Shown piece after piece: positions 20,637 through 36,730 of a DNA stretch of 64,000 bases. The DNA lies in the NCBI GenBank assembly GCA_009840115.1, contig VXOJ01000014.1, positions 1 through 64,000 of the forward strand, written 5' to 3'. The position numbers were made by a program, and so were the translations under genes. The notes below the pieces were generated by a model, which was not told the origin of the DNA, did not search any database, and saw only the letters and a list, made by a program, of their open reading frames with translations. How positions within the stretch are numbered: position 1 is the first letter of the stretch; every line of letters begins with the position of its first letter. Source of the stretch: Gemmatimonadales bacterium. GTDB taxonomy: Bacteria > Gemmatimonadota > Gemmatimonadetes > Palauibacterales > Palauibacteraceae.

Positions 20637-20665
20637 AGAGTAGTCTTGAGGCCTCTCCGTGTCAA
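20637..20665 (-). promoter_or_regulatory. Candidate rpsL (str operon) promoter
   Basis: Minus strand reads TTGACA (20665-20660), 17 bp, TACTCT (20642-20637): perfect -35 and 3/6 -10. A transcript from here would start near 20630 and meet the hairpin at 20600 after about 30 nt, before rpsL at 20497. Confidence 0.5.
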
Positions 20666-20736
20666 GCAACTTCCGTCGCCGAGAGGGGGCGCGGAAATCC
20701 CGTAAACGCACCCCCTGCTTCGGCGTCGGACGGACG

Positions 20737-23700
20737 TCAGGTCGTCATGACCGCGCCCTCCTCGGCCACCGCGGCCTCGTCCTCCTCGGCCTGGTCCCGC
20801 AGGTCCGAGAAGAGACTCCGGGGCATCTCCTCGGGCACGACCCGGCGCCGCATGGAATCGATCTGCGCCTTCAGCGCGTCGTCGACGAGGAATTCGATAT
20901 CGGAGAATCGGTGCGTCCCCGTACCCGCCGGGACCAGATGCCCGATGATGATGTTCTCCTTGAGCCCCCTGAGGCGGTCCTTCGCTCCACGCACGGCGGC
21001 GTCCGTAAGCACGCGCGTCGTCTCCTGGAAGGAGGCCGCGCTGATGAACGACTCCGTGGTGAGGCTCGACTTCGTGATTCCGAGCAGGACCGGCTCCGCC
21101 CGCGGGGGCTTGCCTCCACTCTCGAGGACCGCGCGCGTCGCATCGCGGAACTCCATCCGGTCCACGTGCTCGCCTTCGAGGAATTCCGTGCCGCCCGGAT
21201 CCGTGATACGGACCTTCTGCAGCATCTGGCGCACGATCACGGCGATGTGCTTGTCGTTGATCCGCACGCCCTGCAGGCGGTAGACCTCCTGGATCTCGTT
21301 GAGCAGGTACTCCTGCACGGCCCGGGGTCCCCGGACCCGCAGGATGTCGTGCGGGTTCACCGGACCCTCGGACAGCCGGTCGCCCGCACGCACGAGATCA
21401 CCTTCGTGCACGCGAAGGTGCTTGCCGACGGGGATCTGATACACCATCTCCTCGCCGTCGTCCATGGTCACCAGGATCTCGCGCTTCCCGCGCTTGATCC
21501 CGCCGAACGAGACCCGCCCGTCGACCTCGGTAATCGTCGCGGGATCCTTCGGCCTCCGCGCCTCGAACAGCTCGGCGACCCGCGGCAATCCACCGGTGAT
21601 GTCGCGGGTCTTGTAGGCCTCGCGACTGATCTTGGCGAGCGTCTCCCCCGCGTTCACGGCCTGTCCGTCCTGCACGAGCAGCTGCGTACCGACCGGCACG
21701 ATGAACTCGCGCAGCTTGGCGCCCTTTCCGGTCACGATGTTGATGACGGGGTGGAGCTTCTTCTCCCGGTCGTCGATGATGACCTGCTGACGCCGTCCCG
21801 TCGCTTCGTCGAGTTCCTCGCGGACCGTCTCCTCCGGCACGATGTCCGTGAACCGGATCTTCCCCTTCTTGTCCGCAACGATGGGTTCGGAGTACGGGTC
21901 CCAGCCGAAGAGCAGATCCCCGTGCACCACATCGGTGTCGTCCTCCACGAAGAGCGTTGCCCCGTAGGGGATGGCGAGCCGCGAGAGGATGCGGTCGTCC
22001 GGCGTCTTCATGAGGAGTTCGCCCTCGCGGCTCGTGACGATCGTGTCTCCCGACGGACTCGTGACGGTCGTCACGCGCTCGAACGCGATCCGGCCTTCGA
22101 GCTTGGAGCGCCGCTGGGTCTGCGCCGCGATACGGGCCGCCGTCCCACCGATATGGAAGGTTCTGAGCGTGAGCTGCGTCCCCGGTTCGCCGATCGACTG
22201 CGCGGCGAGGATTCCCGCCGCCTCTCCCAGATCGACGAGTTCCATCGTCGCGAGATTGCGGCCGTAGCACTGCTGGCAGATGCCCCGCCGGGACTCGCAG
22301 GTGAGGACGGACCGGATGCGGACCTGCTGGACACCGCTCTCATCGATGGCGCGTGCCCGCGCCTCCGTGATCATGTCTCCGGCCTCGACGATGACTTCGT
22401 CGTCGATGGGGTCGATCACGGCTTCGGCCGCGATGGTGCCGGCGACGCGACCCGGCAGCGGCTCGATGATGTCCTCGCCCTCCTTGAGCGCCGTGACGTC
22501 GAGCCCGAGGATCGTGTTGCAGTCCTCCTCGATGATCGTGACATCCTGCGCCACGTCGACGAGCCGGCGCGTGAGGTAGCCGGCGTCCGCCGTCTTGAGC
22601 GCCGTGTCGGCGAGCCCCTTCCGGGCGCCGTGCGTCGAGATGAAGTACTCGAGCACGCTGAGGCCCTCCCTGAAGTTGGAACGGATCGGGCTCTCGATGA
22701 TCTCGCCGATGCCGCCGGTCAGCTTCTTCTGGGGCTTGGCCATCAGACCCCGCATTCCCGCGAGTTGACGGATCTGGTCGCGGGAACCCCGGGCGCCCGA
22801 GTCGAACATCATGAAGATCGGATTGAAGCCGTGTCTCGATTGCTGGAGCCCGCGGACCATCGCGTCGGCGACATCGTTGTTCGCGTGGGTCCAGGCATCG
22901 ATCACCTTGTTGTACCGCTCCCCGAAGGAGATCACGCCGCGGTGGTACGCCTTCGTGAACCGGTTCACGTCGTCCTGGGCCTCGCCGAGGATATCCTGCT
23001 TCTCGGCCGGGATCTCCATGTCGTCGAGGCCGATGGAAACGCCGGCCTTCGTCGCGTGTCGGAACCCGAAGTCCTTGAGTTGATCGAGGAACGCCGTCGT
23101 GTCCTCGAGTCCCGCGAGACGGAACGACCGGAAAACGAGGTCTCCCAACGCCCCTTTGCCCAGCGTCTCGTTCACGTACGGCACCCGGGAGGGCAGGATC
23201 GCGTTGAAGAGGGCGCGTCCGACGCTGGTCACGATCCACTTCCCCTCGATCCGGCCCTCATCGGCCTCCTCTTCGACGAGCAGCCGGATCGGCAGGTGGT
23301 AGTCCGGCGTCCCCGCCGGCGAGCGCAGATATCCCGCCTCGAGCGCCATTTCAACCTGATCCGCGTTCGCGAAGTGGGGGAGATCCGACCCCGCCCCATG
23401 CTCGTCGAAGTCCGGCCGGACCTTCGTCATGTAGTAGCAGCCGAGGACCATGTCCTGGGACGGCGACGCGATCGGCCGCCCGTTCGCGGGCTTCAGGATG
23501 TTGTTGCTCGACAGCATGAGGATCCGCGCCTCGAGCTGCGATTCGAACGACAGCGGCACGTGGACCGCCATCTGGTCGCCGTCGAAGTCCGCGTTGAACG
23601 CCGCGCACACGAGCGGGTGAATGCGGATGGCCTTCCCCTCCACGAGCACCGGCTCGAAGGCCTGGATGCCCAGCCGGTGGAGCGTCGGGGCCCGGTTCAG

Positions 23701-24990
23701 GAGGACGGGGTGATCCTTGATGATGTCCTCGAGGACCTCGTAGACCGTCGGGTCGTCGAGTTCGACGAGCTTCTTGGCGCGCTTCACCGTCTCGGCGTGC
23801 AGCCGCCGCTCGAGTTCGTGGATGATGAACGGCTTGAACAGCTCGACGGCCATCTTCTTCGGCAGCCCGCACTGGTGCAGCCGGAGTTCCGGACCCACGA
23901 CGATGACCGACCGGCCGGAGTAGTCGACGCGCTTTCCGAGCAGATTCTGCCGGAACCGGCCCTGCTTGCCCTTGAGCATGTCCGACAGCGACTTGAGCGG
24001 GCGCTTGCCCCTTCCGCGAATCGCCTTGCCGCGCCGCCCGTTGTCGAACAGCGCGTCGACCGCCTCCTGGAGCATGCGCTTCTCGTTGCGCAGGATCACC
24101 TCCGGCGCGCGCATTTCCAGCAGTTTCTTGAGCCGGTTGTTCCGATTGATCACGCGACGGTAGAGATCGTTGAGGTCCGATGTCGCGAATCGTCCGCCGT
24201 CCAGCGGCACGAGGGGACGCAGATCCGGCGGAATCACCGGAATCACGTCCATGATCATGTGCTCGGGGCTGTTCCGCTTGGAGACCTCGTCGTCGCTGTT
24301 GCGGATCGCGTCGATCACCTTGAGCCGCTTGAGCTTCTTCTTCTTCCGGTGCTTCGAGGTCTCATGCACGACCTCGTAGCGCAGCTGCTCGGCAAGTTCG
24401 TCGACATCCAGCTGGCCGAGCAGCGTCCGGATCCCTTCCGCCCCGATTTCGGCGCGGAATTCGGTGTCCCCCTCCTCGCGCGCCTTGTCCGTCAGGTCCC
24501 AGTACTCATCCTCTTCCAGAACCTGCTTGAACTCGACGTCCTGCCGGCCGGGCTCGGTGACGACGTGCGCGGCGTAGTAGATGACCTTCTCGAGATCCCG
24601 CAGCTTCATCCCGAGCAGGTAGCCCATCTGGGAAGGAAGGGTCTTGAAGAACCAGATATGGGCCACGGGCACCGCGAGTTCGATGTGCCCCATCCGCTCG
24701 CGACGAACCTTCGAGAGCGTGACCTCGACCCCGCACTTGTCGCATATGTGGCCGCGGTACCGGATCCGCTTGAACTTCCCGCAGTGGCACTCCCAGTCCT
24801 TGACCGGCCCGAAGATGCGCTCGCAGAAGAGGCCGTCGCGCTCCGGCTTGAACGACCGGTAGTTGATCGTCTCCGGCTTCGTGACCTCTCCGTGGCTCCA
24901 CGAACGGATCTCCTCGGGCGAGGCGAGCTTGATCTGAATCCAGTCGAACTCGGACGAACCCGCACTGCGATTTCGCGGAAAATCGATCAT
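20737..24990 (-). CDS. rpoC: RNA polymerase subunit beta'
   Basis: Catalytic subunit, 1417 residues. N-terminal zinc ribbon [20 protein letters not shown]; catalytic loop [12 protein letters not shown] near residue 465 with the three Mg-binding Asp; bridge helix and trigger-loop region follow; second zinc cluster with [13 protein letters not shown] near residue 910. ATG start, 19 bp after rpoB. Length is close to E. coli (1407). Transcription probably ends at 20567-20600. Confidence 0.98.
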   Translation of the reverse strand: MIDFPRNRSAGSSEFDWIQIKLASPEEIRSWSHGEVTKPETINYRSFKPERDGLFCERIFGPVKDWECHCGKFKRIRYRGHICDKCGVEVTLSKVRRERMGHIELAVPVAHIWFFKTLPSQMGYLLGMKLRDLEKVIYYAAHVVTEPGRQDVEFKQVLEEDEYWDLTDKAREEGDTEFRAEIGAEGIRTLLGQLDVDELAEQLRYEVVHETSKHRKKKKLKRLKVIDAIRNSDDEVSKRNSPEHMIMDVIPVIPPDLRPLVPLDGGRFATSDLNDLYRRVINRNNRLKKLLEMRAPEVILRNEKRMLQEAVDALFDNGRRGKAIRGRGKRPLKSLSDMLKGKQGRFRQNLLGKRVDYSGRSVIVVGPELRLHQCGLPKKMAVELFKPFIIHELERRLHAETVKRAKKLVELDDPTVYEVLEDIIKDHPVLLNRAPTLHRLGIQAFEPVLVEGKAIRIHPLVCAAFNADFDGDQMAVHVPLSFESQLEARILMLSSNNILKPANGRPIASPSQDMVLGCYYMTKVRPDFDEHGAGSDLPHFANADQVEMALEAGYLRSPAGTPDYHLPIRLLVEEEADEGRIEGKWIVTSVGRALFNAILPSRVPYVNETLGKGALGDLVFRSFRLAGLEDTTAFLDQLKDFGFRHATKAGVSIGLDDMEIPAEKQDILGEAQDDVNRFTKAYHRGVISFGERYNKVIDAWTHANNDVADAMVRGLQQSRHGFNPIFMMFDSGARGSRDQIRQLAGMRGLMAKPQKKLTGGIGEIIESPIRSNFREGLSVLEYFISTHGARKGLADTALKTADAGYLTRRLVDVAQDVTIIEEDCNTILGLDVTALKEGEDIIEPLPGRVAGTIAAEAVIDPIDDEVIVEAGDMITEARARAIDESGVQQVRIRSVLTCESRRGICQQCYGRNLATMELVDLGEAAGILAAQSIGEPGTQLTLRTFHIGGTAARIAAQTQRRSKLEGRIAFERVTTVTSPSGDTIVTSREGELLMKTPDDRILSRLAIPYGATLFVEDDTDVVHGDLLFGWDPYSEPIVADKKGKIRFTDIVPEETVREELDEATGRRQQVIIDDREKKLHPVINIVTGKGAKLREFIVPVGTQLLVQDGQAVNAGETLAKISREAYKTRDITGGLPRVAELFEARRPKDPATITEVDGRVSFGGIKRGKREILVTMDDGEEMVYQIPVGKHLRVHEGDLVRAGDRLSEGPVNPHDILRVRGPRAVQEYLLNEIQEVYRLQGVRINDKHIAVIVRQMLQKVRITDPGGTEFLEGEHVDRMEFRDATRAVLESGGKPPRAEPVLLGITKSSLTTESFISAASFQETTRVLTDAAVRGAKDRLRGLKENIIIGHLVPAGTGTHRFSDIEFLVDDALKAQIDSMRRRVVPEEMPRSLFSDLRDQAEEDEAAVAEEGAVMTT

Positions 24991-25009
24991 CTGTCACCCT
25001 CTTGTTTCG

Positions 25010-29605
<4,596 letters not shown>

Positions 29606-29616
29606 ATCGTACCTCC

Positions 29617-29632
29617 CGCGGGGAACCCCGCG
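29617..29632 (-). promoter_or_regulatory. Hairpin abutting rpoB ribosome-binding site
   Basis: A perfect inverted repeat (CGCGGGG, two bases, CCCCGCG) ends one base into the GGGAGG Shine-Dalgarno sequence (29612-29617). Such a stem could limit access to the site or, by holding the upstream RNA, keep it exposed. Seen directly; role inferred. Confidence 0.45.
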
Positions 29633-29721
29633 AGTACATGGGAGATGCGGAAATACCGGGCACCGCCCGCAAGCGGTTGCGCCGGTTCGTGCACGGTGTG
29701 AGGTCGGACCCCTGCGTCATC

Positions 29722-29754
29722 GGCCCGGCTGCGGTCCCTCCGCAGTCCGGAGCC
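29722..29754 (-). other. Stem-loop in rplL-rpoB gap
   Basis: The 193-bp rplL-rpoB gap contains no gene. It holds an imperfect GC-rich hairpin with a CTGCGG/CCGCAG core extended by CCGG pairs, with no following U-run. In E. coli this gap carries an attenuator and an RNase III site; a similar role is possible here. Confidence 0.4.
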
Positions 29755-29798
29755 GATCGGATGATCGACGCCGGGGCGTGCCACGCTCTTCAGCGCGG

Positions 29799-30173
29799 CT
29801 ACTTGAGATCCGCCGTGGCGCCCTGCTCTTCGAGCTTGGCCTTGATCTCCTCCGCCTCCTCCTTGGACACGCCTTCCTTCACGGGTCCGGGGGCGTTGTC
29901 GACGACGGCCTTCGCCTCCTTGAGACCCAGGCTCGTGACTTCACGCACGACCTTGATCACCTGGATCTTCTTGCTGCCCACCGCCGTGAGGACGACGTCG
30001 AACTCCGTCTGCTCCTCCTCGGCGGCGTCGCCTCCGCCACCGGGAGCGGCGGCGACGGCGACCGGCGCGGCGGCCGACACACCGAAGGTTTCCTCCATTT
30101 TGTCTTTCAACTCGGCGGCTTCAAGCACCGTCAGCGAGCCGATCTGCTGCAGAAGATCGTCGATTTTGGACAT
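29799..30173 (-). CDS. rplL: 50S ribosomal protein bL12 (L7/L12)
   Basis: 124-residue stalk protein recruiting translational GTPases. N-terminal dimer domain ([20 protein letters not shown]), Ala/Gly/Pro hinge around residues 33-50, C-terminal domain with [23 protein letters not shown] at 30173 fits the family; the frame extends 15 codons further without homology. Confidence 0.97.
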   Translation of the reverse strand: MSKIDDLLQQIGSLTVLEAAELKDKMEETFGVSAAAPVAVAAAPGGGGDAAEEEQTEFDVVLTAVGSKKIQVIKVVREVTSLGLKEAKAVVDNAPGPVKEGVSKEEAEEIKAKLEEQGATADLK

Positions 30174-30239
30174 GTTCTTCCGTTCCCTGGATCCTGTACG
30201 TATTCCGCACGCCCGCACGTCACGGGCATGCGTCCCACC

Positions 30240-30764
30240 TCAGGCGGACTCGTTCTTCCTTCCGACCTGTTCGATCATGTCTGCGATGTCGCGGAAGAGC
30301 GCATTCAGAGCGCCGGCGATGCCGCCGACGCTCGCCGTGAGCCCGCCCGCGATGCTGCCGAGCAGCACCTCGCGCGAAGGAAGATCGGCAATGCGCCCCA
30401 CTTCCTCCGGCGACGTCTCCACCCGATTGATGACGCCGACCTTCACCACCGGCCGGTTCTCGTTCGCCTTCGCGAATTCCTTCAGCACTCTGGCCGGCGT
30501 GACGGGGTCGGCGTCGCTGAGGATGAGCCCCGTCGGACCCTCGAGATGGGCGCTCAGATCCGGGAGGTCCAGATCCTCGAGCGCCCGCTTCATGAGGGTG
30601 TTCTTCACGACCCGATAACTCAGGCCCTCGTCTCGGAGCCGCGTTCGGAAATCCGTGATCGCCTTCACGTTCAGCCCGGTGAAGTCGGTCAGGTAGATCG
30701 TCCCGCTCTCTTCGATCTGCGCAGTGAGTTCCTGCGTGACGCGCTGCTTTTCTTCGAGTCTCAT
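30240..30764 (-). CDS. rplJ: 50S ribosomal protein uL10
   Basis: 174-residue stalk base that binds several bL12 dimers through its C-terminal helix. Begins MRLEEKQRVTQELTAQIEES, contains YLTDFTGLNVKAITDFRTRL. ATG at 30764. In other bacteria the uL10-bL12 complex represses this operon. rplL follows after 66 bp. Confidence 0.96.
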   Translation of the reverse strand: MRLEEKQRVTQELTAQIEESGTIYLTDFTGLNVKAITDFRTRLRDEGLSYRVVKNTLMKRALEDLDLPDLSAHLEGPTGLILSDADPVTPARVLKEFAKANENRPVVKVGVINRVETSPEEVGRIADLPSREVLLGSIAGGLTASVGGIAGALNALFRDIADMIEQVGRKNESA

Positions 30765-30768
30765 GGAT

Positions 30769-31458
30769 CTATCGGTACAGGTCCTCGTCGACGGAAACAC
30801 CGAGACCCATCGTGCTGGTCACGGTCACGCTCTTCACGTACCGGCCCTTCGCCGCGGCGGGCTTCAACCGCACGATCTCGTCCATGAGGGCATCGAGATT
30901 CTCGTTCAAGCGGTCGAGTTCGAAGCTCACCTTGCCGATCGGCGCATGCACGTTGCCGGTCCGGTCCACCCGGAATTCGATCTTGCCCGCCTTCGATTCG
31001 CGAACGGCCCGACCCACATCCATGGTGACCGTGCCGGCCTTCGGCGTCGGCATGAGGCCGCGCGGCCCGAGGATCCGGCCCAGCCTGGCCACATCCTTCA
31101 TGAGATCCGGCGTCGCGATCGCGACGTCGAAATCGAGCCACCCCTCCTGGATCTGCTCGATGTACTCGGTTCCCACGTAGTCCGCGCCCGCCTCCTTCGC
31201 CTCGGCCGCGCGGTCCGCCTTCACGAGCGCGAGCACGCGCACCTTGCGGCCCGTCCCCGCGGGCAGGATGACCGTGCCGCGCACGATCTGGTCCGCCTTG
31301 CGCGGGTCCACGCCGAGGCGCACCGCGGCCTCGACCGTCTCGTCGAAGTTCGCGAACGCCGTTTTCTGCACGCGCTCGAGCGCCTCGCGGGGCGCGAGGG
31401 CGCCGTTCGCCGGAGCGGCCCCTACGGCGGAGCGGTATTTCTTGCCGTGTTTCGGCAT
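30769..31458 (-). CDS. rplA: 50S ribosomal protein uL1
   Basis: 229-residue protein of the mobile L1 stalk, where deacylated tRNA leaves. Motifs include [40 protein letters not shown] and the C-terminal [15 protein letters not shown] start, 19 bp after rplK. uL1 commonly autoregulates rplKA. Confidence 0.97.
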   Translation of the reverse strand: MPKHGKKYRSAVGAAPANGALAPREALERVQKTAFANFDETVEAAVRLGVDPRKADQIVRGTVILPAGTGRKVRVLALVKADRAAEAKEAGADYVGTEYIEQIQEGWLDFDVAIATPDLMKDVARLGRILGPRGLMPTPKAGTVTMDVGRAVRESKAGKIEFRVDRTGNVHAPIGKVSFELDRLNENLDALMDEIVRLKPAAAKGRYVKSVTVTSTMGLGVSVDEDLYR

Positions 31459-31477
31459 GTTTCCCGATCTCTCCCGA

Positions 31478-31909
31478 TCAGTCGGCCCGCTCGATCCCCA
31501 TGGATCGTGCGGTGCCCGCGATCATCCGCATCGCGGCCTCTTCATCGGCCGCGTTGAGATCCTTCATCTTGATCCGGGCGATCCTGCGCAGCTGGTCGTC
31601 CGTGACCTTGCCGACCTTCTCCCGATTGGGGACCGGCGAACCCGACTCGAGACCGAGTTCCTTCTTGAGCAGCTCCACCGCCGGCGGCGTCTTGGTGATG
31701 AAACTGAACGTCCGGTCCTTGTAGACCGTGATCTCGACCGGGATGATGGTGCCGGCTTCCTGCTGCGTCTGCGCGTTGAACGCCTTGCAGAAGTCCATGA
31801 TGTTGAGGCCGTGCTGGCCCAGCGCCGGACCCACGGGCGGGGCCGGATTCGCCTGCCCCCCCGGAATCTGCAGCTTGATGAACCCGGTCACCTGTTTCTT
31901 TGGCGGCAT
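31478..31909 (-). CDS. rplK: 50S ribosomal protein uL11
   Basis: 143-residue protein of the GTPase-associated centre, also needed for RelA activation. Pro-rich N-terminal domain with [21 protein letters not shown]-terminal rRNA-binding domain ending [10 protein letters not shown]. The ATG overlaps the nusG stop (TGATG). Confidence 0.97.
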   Translation of the reverse strand: MPPKKQVTGFIKLQIPGGQANPAPPVGPALGQHGLNIMDFCKAFNAQTQQEAGTIIPVEITVYKDRTFSFITKTPPAVELLKKELGLESGSPVPNREKVGKVTDDQLRRIARIKMKDLNAADEEAAMRMIAGTARSMGIERAD

Positions 31910-32490
31910 CAGAACCCCTGCAACTGCGTGTAGTCCAGTTCAACCGAGGTCGGGCGCCCGAACAGGCTCACCTGCACGCGCACCTTGCCCTTCTCCGCAA
32001 ACACTTCTTCCACCGTTCCGCTGAAATCGCTGAACGGTCCCTCCATGACTTCGACGACCTGCCCCGGCCGGAAGGGGATCTCCGTCTCCGGGCCCGCCTG
32101 CTCGAGTTCATCCGCGATGCCGAGGATCTTGTTCATCTCCTCGGTCTTGAGCGGCTGGGGATCCTTCCCGCTCCCCACGAACTTGATGACGCCGGGGACG
32201 TTGTTCACGACGTACATCGTGTTCTGGTCCAGCAGCATCTGAATGAGCACGTAGCCCGGGTAGAGCCGCTTCGTCGACTTGACGCGCTTCCCTCCCTTGA
32301 TCTCGACGACTTCCTGCGTGGGGACGATGACCTCCCGGATCGGAGGCTCATCCCCGTACTCCTGGATCTTCTGCTCCAGAAGCGTCTTCACCTTCTTCTC
32401 GTGGCCCGAGTACGTCTGCAGCGCGTACCAGCGCGGCGCTTCCCCGGGAGAGCCGGTCTGCGCGGCTCCCGCGCCCGCGGACTCAACCAC
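31909..32490 (-). CDS. nusG: Transcription factor NusG
   Basis: Processivity factor that binds RNA polymerase and links it to uS10 or Rho. NGN domain from [18 protein letters not shown] domain near the C-terminus ([20 protein letters not shown]). I use GTG 32490, which overlaps secE by 8 bp, giving 193 residues with a ~20-residue Ala/Gly-rich N-tail; an upstream TTG at 32526 is also open. Sits between secE and rplK as usual. Confidence 0.94.
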   Translation of the reverse strand: MVESAGAGAAQTGSPGEAPRWYALQTYSGHEKKVKTLLEQKIQEYGDEPPIREVIVPTQEVVEIKGGKRVKSTKRLYPGYVLIQMLLDQNTMYVVNNVPGVIKFVGSGKDPQPLKTEEMNKILGIADELEQAGPETEIPFRPGQVVEVMEGPFSDFSGTVEEVFAEKGKVRVQVSLFGRPTSVELDYTQLQGF

Positions 32491-32689
32491 CGAACGACCC
32501 GACGATGAATCGCACGGACGCGGCAAAGACCGAGTCCATGGCCCCGATGACGATGGCCATGATGAACACGAAGATCAGGATGCCGATCGTTGCACCGCGC
32601 AACTGATCCTTGTCGGGCCACGTGACCCGACGCATCTCGACCTGTACCTGTTCCGCGAATTCCTGGGTTCTTCTGACGATGCCGGCCAA
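32483..32689 (-). CDS. secE: Preprotein translocase subunit SecE
   Basis: 68-residue clamp of SecY with a single C-terminal membrane helix (about residues 35-58). The amphipathic helix and the conserved [14 protein letters not shown] motif are present. Starts with TTG at 32689, with AGGGG six bases upstream; no ATG or GTG precedes the motif. Starts about 10 bp after rpmG. Confidence 0.95.
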   Translation of the reverse strand: MAGIVRRTQEFAEQVQVEMRRVTWPDKDQLRGATIGILIFVFIMAIVIGAMDSVFAASVRFIVGSFGG

Positions 32690-32698
32690 TCGAACCCC

Positions 32699-32848
32699 TT
32701 ACCGTGTTTCCTTGTGCATTCTATGTCCGTTACAGCGGCGACAGAACTTCTTCTGTTCGGCCCGCTGCGGATGGGTCCGCCGATTCTTCGTCGTCGAATA
32801 GTTGCGCTCTTTGCACTCCGTACATTCGAGCGTGATCCGAACCCTCAT
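32699..32848 (-). CDS. rpmG: 50S ribosomal protein bL33
   Basis: 49-residue protein found by reading the tuf-secE gap. Begins [19 protein letters not shown]; Cys9, Cys12, Cys36 and Cys39 form the zinc site of the C+ form. ATG at 32848, TAA stop. The tRNA-Trp gene found between rpmG and secE in many bacteria is absent. Confidence 0.95.
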   Translation of the reverse strand: MRVRITLECTECKERNYSTTKNRRTHPQRAEQKKFCRRCNGHRMHKETR

Positions 32849-32857
32849 TTGCGTTCC

Positions 32858-34067
<1,210 letters not shown>

Positions 34068-34163
34068 CTCGGACTACGGGTTCGGCGGAGCGGCCCCGCG
34101 ACGGGCGCTCCTCCTGCTCGCGCGCGGGCTACGCCCTTTGTTTCGTCAGTGGTCTCGTGAAGG

Positions 34164-34246
34164 TGGTGGGGGGAGGATTCGAACCTCCGAAGGCATAAGC
34201 CAGCAGATTTACAGTCTGCCCCGTTTGGCCGCTTCGGTACCCCACC
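34164..34246 (-). tRNA. tRNA-Tyr (GUA)
   Basis: Acceptor stem GGTGGGG/CCCCACC, long variable arm as in class II tRNAs, anticodon GTA at 34212-34210, T arm GGAGG-TTCGAAT-CCTCC, discriminator A. 3' CCA is not encoded. 83 nt. Co-transcribed with tRNA-Thr and tuf. Confidence 0.95.
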
Positions 34247-34258
34247 GCCGGTACCTGG

Positions 34259-34280
34259 CGCCCGATCGACGCCCGATCGA
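34259..34280. repeat. Short tandem repeat between the two tRNAs
   Basis: Two adjacent copies of CGCCCGATCGA in the 84-bp spacer between tRNA-Thr and tRNA-Tyr. The rest of the spacer has a small GC hairpin and no gene. Confidence 0.6.
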
Positions 34281-34330
34281 TGAGTTCCAGGGTTCGCCGC
34301 TTCGGGGCGGCTGTTCGTCCGACTCGACCG

Positions 34331-34403
34331 AGCTGGCGGTGGGGCTCGAACCCACAACCTCCGGATTACAAATCCGACGCTCTACCGGTTGAGCTACGCC
34401 AGC
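34331..34403 (-). tRNA. tRNA-Thr (UGU)
   Basis: 73-nt cloverleaf: acceptor GCTGGCG/CGCCAGC, D arm AGCTCAACCGGTAGAGC, anticodon loop TTTGTAA (anticodon TGT, reads ACA), T arm GTGGG-TTCGAGC-CCCAC. CCA is not encoded. First gene after the 34428-34457 promoter. Confidence 0.95.
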
Positions 34404-34427
34404 GACCCTTCCGCACAATAGCGTCCT

Positions 34428-34457
34428 AACATAGGGGCATGCGGGGCCGACCGTCAA
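34428..34457 (-). promoter_or_regulatory. Promoter of tRNA-Thr/Tyr-tuf-rpmG-secE-nusG operon
   Basis: Minus strand reads TTGACG (34457-34452), 18 bp, TATGTT (34433-34428), 24 bp ahead of tRNA-Thr. Matches are 5/6 and 4/6, in an AT-richer patch of an otherwise GC-rich region. It could drive everything down to rpoC. Confidence 0.65.
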
Positions 34458-34505
34458 GGTGTTTTGGGGCGCTGGATTCGACCCCCGTTTGCGGGCGCGA
34501 TCGCC

Positions 34506-35981
34506 TCATCCCACCGTCCGGAGCGGACGCGGCACCTGGATCGTGCGCCCACCCACCCGAAGGCGGGTGAACTCCGCCAAGTCCTCCACGATCACCCCAC
34601 GGGACTCGAGTTCGGCGCGGATCGCATCGGCACGCCCGAAGTCCCGGCTCGCCCGGGCGCGCTCGCGTTCGCCGACGCGGCCCGTGGCCCACTGCAGGAG
34701 CTCGTCATCGCCCCCGGATGACTCGCGGTCCCGGACGGCGAGGACTCCGAAGACTCGATCGAACGCGTCGATCACGGCGAGGGCATCCCCGGTGCCCAGG
34801 GGGGCCCGTGGATGGGCGGCGTCAAGCAGGTGATTCGCTTCCCGCACGAGCCCGAACACCGCCGAAAGCGCTTCGCTCACGTTCAGGTCGTCGTCCATCG
34901 CCGCTTCGAACGCGGCGCCCGCTCGCGCCGCCGCCTCTCCGAGGTCCGTCGACGCATCGGTCTCCGCCTCACCGGCCTCGCGCGCGCGGTTCCTGAATTC
35001 GTGCAGGCGGGCCACGGCCTTCGCCGCCGCGTCCAGGCCGTCGAACGTGAAGTTCAGCTGGGCCCGGTAATGTCCGCTGAGCAGCAGGTACCGGATCGCG
35101 GAGGGCGCGTGTCCGCGTTCGACGAGTTCCGGGATCGTGAAGCAGTTGCCGAGCGACTTCGACATCTTCCGGCCTTCCACCAGAAGGTGCTCGGCATGGA
35201 GCCAGAACTTCGAGAACGTCTTCCCCGTCACCCCTTCGGACTGCGCGATCTCGTTGGTGTGATGCGGGAAGAGGTTGTCGACCCCTCCGGTATGGATGTC
35301 CAGCGTTTCGCCCAGGTGGTGCATCGCCATCGCCGAACACTCGAGGTGCCAGCCGGGCCGACCGGGTCCCCACGGAGAATCCCAAACGGCTACGGCCCCG
35401 TCCCCGCCGCGGTCGCCGCCTTTCCAGAGGACGAAGTCTCTCGGGTCATCCTTGTCGTAATCTTCGTCGCCGGCGGCCCTGCCGGTCGCGGTGAGTCCCC
35501 CGGAGTCGATCCCGGCCAGCTGCCCGTACCCGGGGAAACGCGCGATCGCGAAGTACACCGAACCCTCGCTCTCGTACGTGAGTCCCCGCTCGGAGAGGGC
35601 CTCGATCAGCCGGATCATCCCGTCGACGTACCGGGTCGCCCTTGGCCGATGCTCGGGTTCCTCGAGCCCCAGCGTGTCCCAGTCCTCGAGGAACATCTCG
35701 ATCACGGGATCGGTGACCTCGGCCAGCGGCACGCCCCGGGCGGAAGCCGCCGCGATCGTCCGATCATCGACATCCGTCAGGTTCATGACCTGACAGACTT
35801 CGTATCCCTTGAACCGGAGGTAGCGACGAAGCAGATCTTCCCACGCAAAGGCACGGAAGTTGCCGATGTGTGCGCGGTCGTACACCGTGGGCCCGCAGGT
35901 GTACATGCGCACCCGGCCCGGTTCGACGGACTCGAACGGGCGCAGCCGCCGCGCAAGGGAGTCGTAGAGCCGGAGAGTCAT
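34506..35981 (-). CDS. cysS: Cysteinyl-tRNA synthetase
   Basis: Charges tRNA-Cys; 491 residues, class I. HIGN at 38-41, KMSKS at 272-276, catalytic-site zinc ligands including Cys29 and Cys215 with HHTNE near 240. ATG at 35981 overlaps the upstream stop (ATGA), and the N-terminus MTLRLYDSLARR is right for the family; the frame further upstream is a shadow. Last gene of the glmM-glmS run. Confidence 0.97.
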   Translation of the reverse strand: MTLRLYDSLARRLRPFESVEPGRVRMYTCGPTVYDRAHIGNFRAFAWEDLLRRYLRFKGYEVCQVMNLTDVDDRTIAAASARGVPLAEVTDPVIEMFLEDWDTLGLEEPEHRPRATRYVDGMIRLIEALSERGLTYESEGSVYFAIARFPGYGQLAGIDSGGLTATGRAAGDEDYDKDDPRDFVLWKGGDRGGDGAVAVWDSPWGPGRPGWHLECSAMAMHHLGETLDIHTGGVDNLFPHHTNEIAQSEGVTGKTFSKFWLHAEHLLVEGRKMSKSLGNCFTIPELVERGHAPSAIRYLLLSGHYRAQLNFTFDGLDAAAKAVARLHEFRNRAREAGEAETDASTDLGEAAARAGAAFEAAMDDDLNVSEALSAVFGLVREANHLLDAAHPRAPLGTGDALAVIDAFDRVFGVLAVRDRESSGGDDELLQWATGRVGERERARASRDFGRADAIRAELESRGVIVEDLAEFTRLRVGGRTIQVPRPLRTVG

Positions 35982-36730
35982 CGCCCGCCCGGGGGGAGAT
36001 AGCGTTCCGTCCGCCAGTCGCGGTACTCGGCGATGTCCTCCGCGCCTCGTTCGCGCGAGATCTGCAGACACCCGCCCAGCTGACGATTCGACCGGTCGAG
36101 GATGAGCCCCGGGAGGACGCCGGCCTCGCGCGCGAACGCGAGTTCGTCGAGCGGCTCGTACGCAGGCCCGCCGAAGAGGAGTCGCGCCGCGATCCACCCG
36201 TCGATGAACCCGTCGACCGCCTCGATTTCCCGTGAGACGAGCACCTCGCAGGCCACGTCGGGATCCTGGCGCACGGCATGCATTCGCAGGACCGCGTAGC
36301 TCTCGTACGCCCGGCCGGCCTCCCTCAGGTTTCCCGGCATCACGAGCGCGGCGCTCGAATCCGTCACGACTTCGACCGCGTTCCATGGCCAGGCGTCCCG
36401 CGCCTCGGATTCATCCAGGTCCCGCCCGAACGATGGGAAGTAGAGAACGAGGGGATCCTCCACGAGATCGGTCATGAGAGAGTCCGAACGGTCCCGGAAG
36501 CGGAGGAGGATGTCGGCCTCGAACTCGACGAAGCTGCCCGAGGGGGCCGTCAGACGATACTGGGCGTCAGCCGACTCCGCGCCGACGAGCCCGGCGAGCA
36601 CGAGCAGGGGCGCGGCGATCCGCGGTCGGCGGCTCAGGCTACGGTGCGGCCGCCCGGAGGACGAGCTGTGGGCGTTCCGCTTCAGAGTCCGACCGCCGGT
36701 CGAGGAGCCCCGCGAATTCGAGAACGTCAT
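35978..36730 (-). CDS. Secreted protein of unknown function
   Basis: Not recognised. After a basic stretch (LSRRPR) comes a hydrophobic run APLLVLAGLVGAESADA followed by AQYRL, a plausible signal peptide with cleavage after ADA, then about 195 mixed alpha/beta residues without a known motif. One Cys (in VACEVLV) and another near the end (GGCLQI) might pair. The start is uncertain: the ATG at 36730 overlaps the DUF1232 gene by 92 bp and gives a long n-region; no GTG/TTG lies between it and the signal core. The stop overlaps the cysS start. Confidence 0.7.
   Translation of the reverse strand: MTFSNSRGSSTGGRTLKRNAHSSSSGRPHRSLSRRPRIAAPLLVLAGLVGAESADAQYRLTAPSGSFVEFEADILLRFRDRSDSLMTDLVEDPLVLYFPSFGRDLDESEARDAWPWNAVEVVTDSSAALVMPGNLREAGRAYESYAVLRMHAVRQDPDVACEVLVSREIEAVDGFIDGWIAARLLFGGPAYEPLDELAFAREAGVLPGLILDRSNRQLGGCLQISRERGAEDIAEYRDWRTERYLPPGGR

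Noticed and set aside
32690-32700. Expected tRNA-Trp gene between rpmG and secE
   Set aside because: Only about 10 bp separate the genes, so it is not present.
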